Assembly (NCBI RefSeq): GCF_007752535.1
Contig: NZ_CP036426.1
Coordinates: 2,294,001-2,358,000, forward strand
From: Tautonia plasticadhaerens
GTDB lineage: Bacteria; Planctomycetota; Planctomycetia; Isosphaerales; Isosphaeraceae
Direction of reading: 5' to 3'
DNA length: 64,000 nucleotides
Shown: in pieces, positions 16,275 to 23,478 of the stretch
Position numbering within the stretch: position 1 is the stretch's first letter
Layout of the letters: each line of letters begins with the position of its first letter
Translations under genes and position numbers: made by a program
The notes under the pieces: model-generated
What the model was told of the DNA's origin: nothing
The model's input: the letters and a program-made list of their open reading frames with translations, nothing else
The model's database searches: none

Positions 16275-17774
16275 TCAATGGAACATGCCCCGATACACCT
16301 TGAGGAGCCGTTCCAGCCTCCCGGAGTAGGGGAAGACCTGCGGGCGGGGCGACCGGATCGCCCGGGAGACGATCGTCCTGGGGGCGGTCATCTCCCGGAG
16401 CCCCTCGGCCCCGTGGACCCGGCCGAACCCGCTGGCCTTCACCCCGCCGGCCGGGGCGGAGGCGAGGGCGAAGAACGAGGTCGCCTCATTGATGCCGACC
16501 ACCCCCACGTCCAGCCGGTCCGCCAGCCGACGGGCCCGACGCCGGTCCCCGCCCCAGACGCTCGCCGAGAGCCCGAATCGGCTGGAGTTCACCGCCGAAG
16601 CGGCCTCGGCGTCGTCCCGGACCCCCCGGACGATCACCACCGGGCCGAAGCAGCCTTCCAGGGCCCGCTCGGGGGCGCCGTCCCCGTCTTCGGCGAGCAG
16701 GACCGTCGGCCGATAGGCCCAGCCGGGACCTTCGACCGGCCCCCCCCCGGCGATCAACCGGGCGCCGGCGTCGAGGGCCGATCGCACCCGGGCGTGGAAG
16801 CCGTCCCGGGCCGACTCGGAGATCATCGGCCCGACGTCCACGTCGGCTCGGCCCGGATCCCCCAGCCGGAGCCCGTCCGCGAGCCTCCCGAACGCCTCCG
16901 CCCAGGGCCACGCCGGCCGGCCGACCAGGAACACCCGCTTGACCGACATGCAGGCCTGCCCCGCGCCGAGGAAGGCCGACCACCGGAGGCCCGCCATGGT
17001 CGGGGCGTCGGGGGCGTCGGGCAGCACCACGGCGGCGTCGAACCCGGACAGCTCGGCCACCGCCGGGACGCCCCGGCCGCCGAGGGCGGCCAGCACCCGT
17101 CGGCCGTTCTCCAGGCCCCCGGTGAAGACGACCTTGTCCACCCCCGACTCCACCATCGCCGAGCCGACCGCAGGCCCGCCCTGGACGATCGACACCAGCC
17201 CGTCGGGCAGTCCGGCCGCGTCGATCGTCTCCTGGATCAGGGCACCGCAATGACTCGACAGCTCCGAGGGCTTCCAGACCACAGCGTTCCCCGCCGCCAA
17301 AGCGTGGGCGATGACCGGCACGTTCAGCAGGACCGGGTAATTCCAGGCCCCGATCACCCCGACCACCCCGATCGGCCTCCGCTCGACCCGGGCCGGGGGC
17401 ATCAGCAGCCAACGCTGCGAGCCGGGGGACCCGACCCGGGGGGCGAGCACCCGGCCGGCCGACCGGAGGGTCCACCGGAGGGCGTCGAGGCTGGGCACGA
17501 CTTCCGCCGCCATCGCCTCGCCCTGGGGCTTGCCGACCTCGGCCCGGACGGCGTCGGCCAGGACTTCGGCCCGGCGGGCCAGCTCGGCATGCCAACGTCC
17601 GAGGGAGTGCCGGCGTGCCGACCACAGCCGGTCGGCCCAGGCCCGCTGGGCCTCCCGGGCCCGACCGACCAGCCCGGCCACCCGGTCGGGGGGCGTGGCC
17701 GGGATCCGGGCCAGCTCCTCTCCGGTCGCGGGATTCCGGGAGACGATCACGCCCTCGACGAGTGGCCCGGTCAC
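16275..17774 (-). CDS. Aldehyde dehydrogenase, probable carotenoid-aldehyde oxidising type
   Basis: 499 aa, full-length ALDH. NAD-binding part shows VIGAWNYPVLLNVPVIAHAL (catalytic Asn in AWNYP) and AVVWKPSE. FTGGLENGRRV is the coenzyme glycine motif, AELSGFDAAVVL holds the general-base Glu and FLGAGQACMSVKRV the nucleophile Cys. The GTG start (17774) overlaps the TGA of the glycosyltransferase by four bases (GTGA). A short hydrophobic C-terminal end is consistent with membrane association. ALDH beside a CrtQ-like transferase suggests oxidation of a C30 carotenoid aldehyde to the acid that is then glycosylated, as in staphyloxanthin-type pathways (inference from context). Confidence 0.88.
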   Translation of the reverse strand: MTGPLVEGVIVSRNPATGEELARIPATPPDRVAGLVGRAREAQRAWADRLWSARRHSLGRWHAELARRAEVLADAVRAEVGKPQGEAMAAEVVPSLDALRWTLRSAGRVLAPRVGSPGSQRWLLMPPARVERRPIGVVGVIGAWNYPVLLNVPVIAHALAAGNAVVWKPSELSSHCGALIQETIDAAGLPDGLVSIVQGGPAVGSAMVESGVDKVVFTGGLENGRRVLAALGGRGVPAVAELSGFDAAVVLPDAPDAPTMAGLRWSAFLGAGQACMSVKRVFLVGRPAWPWAEAFGRLADGLRLGDPGRADVDVGPMISESARDGFHARVRSALDAGARLIAGGGPVEGPGWAYRPTVLLAEDGDGAPERALEGCFGPVVIVRGVRDDAEAASAVNSSRFGLSASVWGGDRRRARRLADRLDVGVVGINEATSFFALASAPAGGVKASGFGRVHGAEGLREMTAPRTIVSRAIRSPRPQVFPYSGRLERLLKVYRGMFH

Positions 17775-19003
17775 GACGCCGACTCCGAGCGGCCGACGAC
17801 CTCGGCGGGTGGCGTCGCCGAGCCGCCGTAGGAGGTCCCCCGCCAGGTGACCCGGCCGGTCAGGCACATCCAGATCGACCGGGCGATGATCACGTCGGAG
17901 ACGATCCCCGCCAGCGAGTAGTACATGGCGTACCAGGCCGTCTTCGGCGAGCTGAGCCGGTACATCCGGTACAGGACCGACTGCTTGAGCACCTGATGCA
18001 CCAGGCTCATCCCCAGCAGCCACCAGGCGAACGGCCCCGAGTAGCCGAGGACCAGCATCGCCAGCGAGACGACCAGGGCCGCGTCCCCGGTCTGGCTGAA
18101 GACCAGCGGCTCGACGATCTTCCCCACCAGGGGGAGCGCCTTCCGATCGTGGGCGTCGTAGAGGATCCGGCTCCAGCCCCGGACCAGGCCGGAGAGGGAC
18201 GTATACATGCGCGTCGAGCTGATCTCGGGCGCGATCGCCGTCTTCACCGACCTCCCCGTCGCCTTGACGAGCCGGGCGAGGCCGATGTCCTCGACGAAGC
18301 GGTCCCGGACCGCCTCGTGGCCGCCCACGGCGTCGTAGGCGGGCCGCTCGATCAGCAGGAACTGGCCGTTTGCGAAGGCCAGGGGCCTGCGGTCGTCGTT
18401 GGCGATGAACGTGGGATAGGTCCGCATCAGCACGATCCCGGCCAGCGGGGTGACCACCTTCTCCCAGAAGCTCTCGCAGCGCATCTCGGGCAGGAGGCTG
18501 GCGAGCGAGGCGTTGTTGGCCCTGGCGTATTCCATCACGATCGAGAGGCAATCGGGCTGGTGCCTCGTGTCGGCGTCGAGGAACCAGAGCCATCGGCCCC
18601 GGGCCTCGGCGGCGGCGACGTGCAGGGCGTGCGTCTTGCCCGTCCAGCCGGGGGGCAGTTCGGTCAGGGTGAGCACCCGGACCCGGGGGTCGAGCTCGGC
18701 GGCCCGTCGGGCGATCTCCGGGGTGGCGTCGGTGCTGCGGTCGTCGACCACGAGGATGTCGAGATCAGGATAGGTCTGGGCCCGGACCGACTCGAGGCAG
18801 GCGGGCAGCGCCCCCTCCTCGTCCTTGGCCGGGATGACCGCCGTCACCGGCGGCGGCTCGACGCCGGAATACCGGCGGGAGCGCAGGTCGAGCACGTCGA
18901 GCCTCCGGAAGAAGGCGGTGATGACCAGGTGCCGGATCGGCCAGGCGGCGACGATGGCGGCGTAGATGCAGAGGATCGTCCGCTCGGTCGGGGAGAGATT
19001 CAT
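17771..19003 (-). CDS. Family 2 glycosyltransferase, CrtQ-like
   Basis: 410 aa. An N-terminal membrane segment (TILCIYAAIVAAWPIRHLVI) precedes a GT-A domain: VTAVIPAKDEEGALPACLES, LDILVVDDRSTDATP, the DxD in WLWFLDADTRHQPD, acceptor-site FVEDIGLARL and the W-x-R-x-L equivalent GWSRILYDAH. C-terminal membrane helices lie at about residues 285-370. This layout and the partner aldehyde dehydrogenase match CrtQ/4,4'-diaponeurosporenoate glycosyltransferase and hopene-associated GT2 proteins. The ATG at 19003 overlaps the upstream stop by four bases. Role in carotenoid or hopanoid tailoring is inferred. Confidence 0.88.
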   Translation of the reverse strand: MNLSPTERTILCIYAAIVAAWPIRHLVITAFFRRLDVLDLRSRRYSGVEPPPVTAVIPAKDEEGALPACLESVRAQTYPDLDILVVDDRSTDATPEIARRAAELDPRVRVLTLTELPPGWTGKTHALHVAAAEARGRWLWFLDADTRHQPDCLSIVMEYARANNASLASLLPEMRCESFWEKVVTPLAGIVLMRTYPTFIANDDRRPLAFANGQFLLIERPAYDAVGGHEAVRDRFVEDIGLARLVKATGRSVKTAIAPEISSTRMYTSLSGLVRGWSRILYDAHDRKALPLVGKIVEPLVFSQTGDAALVVSLAMLVLGYSGPFAWWLLGMSLVHQVLKQSVLYRMYRLSSPKTAWYAMYYSLAGIVSDVIIARSIWMCLTGRVTWRGTSYGGSATPPAEVVGRSESAS

Positions 19004-19542
19004 GGTCGGGGGAGACTCGGGGGGCGGGGCTGGTCCGACGCCCCGGCGACCCCGGGCCCGATCCGGGCCCGGCGGCGGGGGCTCATGGGTTGGTCGAAGC
19101 CGGTCAATTCGTCGACCCGGGGGAGGGACAGCAGGCCGAGGACCAGCCCCACGGCCCAGAACGGACCGACGGCCGCCAGCTGGGGGCGGACCGCCCAGCC
19201 GTAGGCGAAGCCCAGGGGGAGGGCCGCCAGGCCGAACAGGGCGCCGAGCAGGTGCGACCCGAGGAAGCGTCGGGCCCTCCTCGACGGGTCCGCCAGCACG
19301 GGGCGGGCCGTGCCGATGAGCCGGATCGCCGAGCCGAGGAACATCAGGGCGAGCAGCGCCAGGTGGGACCAGCGGTACGCCTCCTCGGCGGGCCAGAGCG
19401 TCATGCCCGGCCCCCGATTCCGGAGCAGGACGCCGCTGGCGGCGATCAGCACCCCGTCGAGGGCCAGGACGCTCATCACCGCCGATCGGGTCCGGTGCAG
19501 GCAGGATTCCGACTCGGGGTCGAGCCCGTGGGGGTTGGTCAT
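19000..19542 (-). CDS. Membrane protein of the GT2-ALDH operon, unknown function
   Basis: 180 aa. Hydrophobic helices at about residues 22-42 (AVMSVLALDGVLIAASGVLL), 58-78 (HLALLALMFLGSAIRLIGTA), 92-114 and 122-140, with an Arg/Pro-rich tail. I do not recognise a family. Both ends are coupled by four-base overlaps: its ATG (19542) overlaps the stop of the upstream gene and its stop overlaps the ATG of the glycosyltransferase. Strict coupling suggests it works with the transferase, perhaps as a membrane partner (inference). Confidence 0.75.
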   Translation of the reverse strand: MTNPHGLDPESESCLHRTRSAVMSVLALDGVLIAASGVLLRNRGPGMTLWPAEEAYRWSHLALLALMFLGSAIRLIGTARPVLADPSRRARRFLGSHLLGALFGLAALPLGFAYGWAVRPQLAAVGPFWAVGLVLGLLSLPRVDELTGFDQPMSPRRRARIGPGVAGASDQPRPPSLPRP

Positions 19543-20123
19543 CCGGGCACCTCGTCGCGCCGATCGGCCCGGTCGTCGGGCCCGTCGATCAGGCGTCTCC
19601 TGAGGTTGAGGACCAGTTCCACCTGGCCGATCGGGTGGCCGGTCGCCGAGGCGATCCGATCGGCCGTCCCCCCCTCGTCGGCCATCTCCCAGATGCGCCC
19701 GAACCGCCGGGCCAGGTCCCCCGAGGCGGTCGCCCGGCCGGCGGCCTCGGCCTGCGAGCCGACGGCCCGGCCGGCCCCCGAGAGGTCGGGGACCGCGATC
19801 AGGGTGGGGGCCGGGGCCGGGGTCAGATCCTCACCCGGGGCGGGCGTCCCCCGGCCGACCGACCTCGGCCGGGAGGGGGACGAGTGATGGGGCCGATCGC
19901 CCCGCCGTATGCCTATCGACGAGGGCGGGCCGGCCTCCCCCCGGTCGGCCAGGGACTCCTCGATCCTCCGCAACGCCGAGTCGAGCCCCGCCAGCCGACC
20001 CTCGATCCGGTCGAGCCGACGGCCGACCCACTCGACCAGGCGTCGGCGGGTCAGGAGGGTCGCGATCAGGGCGCCGGCGACGGCCAGGAGGACGGGCATC
20101 GTGCTCATCAGCTCCGGCATCAC
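19539..20123 (-). CDS. Membrane-anchored coiled-coil protein with DUF6115-like C-terminus
   Basis: 194 aa. An N-terminal membrane helix (TMPVLLAVAGALIATLLTRR), then a short coiled coil (VGRRLDRIEGRLAGLDSALRR and following), a Pro/Ser-rich low-complexity linker, and a C-terminal helical unit GRIWEMADEGGTADRIASATGHPIGQVELVLNL. That last unit resembles the helix-turn-helix-like end of DUF6115/DUF2802 proteins, which is known from motility and membrane-scaffold contexts. It is first in a four-gene run, each pair joined by an ATGA or GTGA overlap. Confidence 0.72.
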   Translation of the reverse strand: MMPELMSTMPVLLAVAGALIATLLTRRRLVEWVGRRLDRIEGRLAGLDSALRRIEESLADRGEAGPPSSIGIRRGDRPHHSSPSRPRSVGRGTPAPGEDLTPAPAPTLIAVPDLSGAGRAVGSQAEAAGRATASGDLARRFGRIWEMADEGGTADRIASATGHPIGQVELVLNLRRRLIDGPDDRADRRDEVPG

Positions 20124-20246
20124 CGTCGAGACTCCCGAGGAATCGAACCGGACCGACCGGGGTCCCGGCCCCGGGAGGACGGGGCCCGATCGGCCGACGA
20201 CGGGCGGGCGACCGGCCGGACGCCCCGCCCCGGACCCGAAGTCCGA

Positions 20247-21533
20247 TCAATGTCCGTGATCGTGTTCACCTTCGTGGTGATGATGGTGTCCGTGGTCGTG
20301 GCCGTGATCGTGATGGCCGTGCCCATGTTCGTCCCCTCCCGACGGGGCGGCGGCCTCGACCGGGGAGGCGCCGGCGGAGGCGTGGGCCTCGTGGGCCAGG
20401 CGGTAGACCTCCCGGAGCGGGACGCCGCGTTCCGACGCGACCCGGGCGCAGTCGTCGTACTCGGGGCTGAAGGTCGGGGGCCGGTCGCCGAGCCAGCCGA
20501 GCTTCCCCCTGATGGGGCCGAGGGGGGTCTGCACCTCGGCGGCCTTGCGGCGCAGCTTGTGGCGGCTGACCGGGTGGCGCCGGACCCCCAGGGTGGTCGT
20601 CTCCCGGAAGAGGATCGCCTCCATCGCCTCGAGCTTCGCCTCGGTGCAGAGGACCGAGAGCATCACCCCGGGCCGATTCTTCTTCATGTAGATGGGGGTG
20701 ACGAACGCGTCGAGGGCCCCGGCCTCCATGAGCCGGCCGGTGGCGTAGCCGACCAGCTCGCCGGGCAGGTCGTCGAGGTTCGTCTCCAGGATCCAGACCC
20801 GGTCCGAGTCGGGCGACTCGGCCGTCGTCCCGACGAACAGCCGGACGATGTTCGCCTGGCCGTGGATCTCCTTCGTCCCGGCGCCGTGGCCGATGGTGTC
20901 GACGGTCATCGCCGGCAATGGGCCGAACCGCTCGCAGATGGTGGAGACGATGGCGGCCCCGGTCGGGGTGGTCAGCTCCATCTCGATGGGGGAATCGGCC
21001 AGCGGCACCCCCCGGAGCAGCTCGGCCGTCCCCGGGGCGGGCAGGGGCATCCGGCCGTGGGCGGCCATCACCGACCCCCGGCCGGGGGGAATCGGGCTGG
21101 CCTCGAACCGCTCGACCCCCAGCAGGTCCAGGCCGACGGCCGCTCCGACGATGTCGACGATCGAGTCGACGGCGCCGACCTCGTGGAAATGGACCTTCTG
21201 CAGGTCCATGCCGTGGGCGTTGGCCTCGGCCTCGCCGAGGCGGGTGAAGATGCGCTTGGCCAGCTCGACCTGCCTCGGGGGCAGCTCGGCGCGGTCGATC
21301 ATCGCCTCGATGTGGTGCAGGTGGCGGTGGGCATGCTCCTCGGGCGCGACGACCCGGGCGTAGGTGGCCCGGAAGCCGCCGCGGCGGACGGTCTCGAAGG
21401 TCAGCTCGAAGTCGAGCCCGAGCCGACGGACCGACTCGACGATCGCCTGCGGGTCCACCCCCGAGTCGACGAGGGCGCCGAGGGTCATGTCGCCGGAGAT
21501 GCCGCTGAAGCAGTCGAAGTAGGCGATGCGCAC
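20247..21533 (-). CDS. larC: Nickel insertion protein LarC (pyridinium-3,5-bisthiocarboxylate mononucleotide nickel chelatase)
   Basis: 428 aa, full-length LarC, which inserts nickel into the NPN cofactor used by lactate racemase and related enzymes. Family hallmarks: IAYFDCFSGISGDMTLGALVD at the N-terminus, VHFHEVGAVDSIVDIVGA, LTTPTGAAI, and LETNLDDLPGELVGYATGRL with YMKKNRPGVML in the C-terminal half. A His/Asp/Gly-rich end (HGHHDHGHDHGHHHHHEG) is a likely nickel-binding tail. GTG at 21533 is the start because VRIAYFDCFSG matches the family. LarB and LarE are not in this window. Confidence 0.94.
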   Translation of the reverse strand: MRIAYFDCFSGISGDMTLGALVDSGVDPQAIVESVRRLGLDFELTFETVRRGGFRATYARVVAPEEHAHRHLHHIEAMIDRAELPPRQVELAKRIFTRLGEAEANAHGMDLQKVHFHEVGAVDSIVDIVGAAVGLDLLGVERFEASPIPPGRGSVMAAHGRMPLPAPGTAELLRGVPLADSPIEMELTTPTGAAIVSTICERFGPLPAMTVDTIGHGAGTKEIHGQANIVRLFVGTTAESPDSDRVWILETNLDDLPGELVGYATGRLMEAGALDAFVTPIYMKKNRPGVMLSVLCTEAKLEAMEAILFRETTTLGVRRHPVSRHKLRRKAAEVQTPLGPIRGKLGWLGDRPPTFSPEYDDCARVASERGVPLREVYRLAHEAHASAGASPVEAAAPSGGDEHGHGHHDHGHDHGHHHHHEGEHDHGH

Positions 21534-21647
21534 GGTGGAGCAGTCCCTTTCCCGCCCGCGTCGGGCGTGCGTCGATTGTAGCCGAGCGACCCGGCCGAGC
21601 AAGGTCGGATCGCGGCCGACGGGCGGGAGGCGGGGCCCTTCGGGCGA

Positions 21648-22067
21648 TCACCCACGGGGGCCGTCGCCCCGGAGCTGGCCCGCCAGCGCGGCGGTATCCC
21701 AGCAATCCCACCCCTCCACCATCCGGCCGTCCCGGTAGCGGATCCAGGTGATGCCCCGAAGGGAGATGCGACGGCCGGAGGCGGGGATGCCGAGGAAGGG
21801 CTCGCCGGTGTGGGAGCCGGTGGCGTACCAGCGGACGGCGATGTCGTCCTCGTCGCCGAGGGTGTCCTCGATCGCGATGTGGAGGTCGGGGAAGGCGGCG
21901 AGGAACGGGCGATAGACCCGCTCCAGGAACAACTCGGGGCCGACCACGTCGCCGGAAGGGAGGTGCCCGACCCCCTCCGGGGCGATCAGCTCGTGGACGA
22001 CCTCCGGTCGCCGATCGTTCCAGACTTCCTCGAACCAGCGGCGGGCCAGGGTCCGTTGCGTCGACAT
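21648..22067 (-). CDS. SnoaL-like (NTF2-fold) ester-cyclase-type protein
   Basis: 139 aa, one NTF2-like domain. Typical SnoaL features: RRWFEEVWNDRRPEVVHELIAPE at the start, FLAAFPDLHIAIEDTLGDEDDIAVRW in the centre and GRRISLRGITWIRYRDGRMVEGWD near the end. Members include polyketide cyclases and many uncharacterised proteins; the substrate cannot be inferred. It lies 113 bp upstream of larC on the same strand, with no evidence that they function together. Confidence 0.85.
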   Translation of the reverse strand: MSTQRTLARRWFEEVWNDRRPEVVHELIAPEGVGHLPSGDVVGPELFLERVYRPFLAAFPDLHIAIEDTLGDEDDIAVRWYATGSHTGEPFLGIPASGRRISLRGITWIRYRDGRMVEGWDCWDTAALAGQLRGDGPRG

Positions 22068-22227
22068 CGCGCACCACCCTCACGTCATTCGGGCGTCGCC
22101 CTCCCCCATCCGCCGGCACTCCCGGCGGGGAGGGCGTCACCCGGGAGCATGCCAGGGGAGGGGGCCCTCGTCCAGCAGAATCGCACCCGGGCCGCGCCGC
22201 TCGCCACCCCGGCCGGGTGCAAGGACC

Positions 22228-23163
22228 TCACGTCGACCGGGGCCCGTCGGCCGGCTTCCGGCAGCAGTAGACCTGGCAGACGTCGTCCTCCCGGAGGGGG
22301 CCGAAGGCCGTCTCGACCTCGAAGCCGGCGAGCCGGAGGATGGCCGGGAAATCCTCGCCGAGCTCGGTGAAGACGGGGTATCCCCAGTCGCCCCCGGGGT
22401 GGGAGACCGGGGGGGCGAGGTGCTCGATCGTGCCGTCGCCCCGGAGGACGGCGCGGGGGAAGGTCTGGGAGACCCCCGGCAGGATCGGCGCGGTGAAGAA
22501 GTGGCGGCCCCCGGGGCGGAGGACCCGGAGGATCTCGGCCAGGGCGGCGGAGAGGTCGGGGACGTGCTCCAGGGTCTCGGAGGTGATCAGCAGGTCGAAC
22601 GACTCGGACTCGTAGGTCAGGCGCTCCAGGTGCTCGCATCGGACCCCGTCGACCACCTCGCCGGGCGGGGCGTCGTCCCGGAATTCGCTGGGCCGGAAGG
22701 ACGGGAGCCGGAGGAGCTGCCGGTGCAGGCCCTCGACCTCGTTCACCTCGGCCACGAGGAGGGCGCGGGCCTCGGCCGACTCGACCCAGCGCCGGATCGA
22801 CGGGGCCGGTCGCGGCGGGTCGCCGACGGGATAGAGCCGGAGGATCACCTCGGCGATCCTCCTCGCCCGGAGCTTCGCCCCGCAATGGACGCAGTCGCCC
22901 GACTCCTTCAGCGCCCAGGCCTCGGCCGCACGGGGGCTCACGCCCGATCGACGCTCCAGCTCCGGGCGGATGACCCATCGTCGGTAGAGGTTCGGCCCCC
23001 AACGCCCGCAGGCGGCGCATCGGCTGAACCGGCCCCTGCGGACGGCCCCGAGGTACTCCCCGACCCGCCAGGCGAGGCGATGCCCGCCGTTGTACGCGGG
23101 CAGCAGCATTGACTTGAGCGTTCGGATCCGCCGGCCCTGCCCGGATCCCCCTGGATCGGCCAT
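22228..23163 (-). CDS. SAM-dependent methyltransferase with N-terminal zinc-ribbon-like part
   Basis: 311 aa. Residues 30-100 contain two Cys pairs (RCAACGRWGPN and CVHCGAKLR), which could form a small zinc ribbon. The methyltransferase half starts near residue 120 and shows VNEVEGLHRQLLRL, then the class I signature YESESFDLLITSETLEHVPDL and EILRVLRPGGRHFFTAPI. The glycine-rich motif I is not obvious. ATG at 23163 is chosen; an in-frame Met at 23175 is an alternative. Substrate unknown; such Zn-ribbon methyltransferases often act in polysaccharide or sugar clusters. Confidence 0.82.
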   Translation of the reverse strand: MADPGGSGQGRRIRTLKSMLLPAYNGGHRLAWRVGEYLGAVRRGRFSRCAACGRWGPNLYRRWVIRPELERRSGVSPRAAEAWALKESGDCVHCGAKLRARRIAEVILRLYPVGDPPRPAPSIRRWVESAEARALLVAEVNEVEGLHRQLLRLPSFRPSEFRDDAPPGEVVDGVRCEHLERLTYESESFDLLITSETLEHVPDLSAALAEILRVLRPGGRHFFTAPILPGVSQTFPRAVLRGDGTIEHLAPPVSHPGGDWGYPVFTELGEDFPAILRLAGFEVETAFGPLREDDVCQVYCCRKPADGPRST

Positions 23164-23478
23164 GAGCCCGAGCATACCCCGAAGCCCCGACGGCGGCGAG
23201 GCCTCCGGGCATCCCCTCCCTTGCGGCCCGCCCTTCATCAGGTCACAATTGGGCGGTCCCATGTCCCCGTGGGATGGCCAGGGCGACGGTGTCGAGACGG
23301 GGGGTCGACGAGGACCCCGATCCCGGCACTCCGGCCCGGCGTCGTCGGGCGAAGGGAAGGGTGATCCCCCCTTCGACCTCGCGGCGGTCGTCGGCCTCGC
23401 GATCGGGCGAAGGCCGAGGATGGCTTCGATCCCGGCCCGGCATCCCCGCCCGTCGACCTCCGAGGAGGCCCAGGGACC
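23164..23478. other. Divergent intergenic region
   Basis: 315 bp between the leftward methyltransferase and the rightward kinase. It contains an A+T-richer patch near 23240-23265 (AGGTCACAATTGGGCGG) that could belong to a promoter, but no clear paired boxes. No gene is supported. Confidence 0.4.

Noticed and set aside
17771-19003. CesA-type cellulose synthase
   Set aside because: GT2 fold but lacks the QxxRW motif and the long membrane domain; CrtQ/HpnB-like layout fits better.
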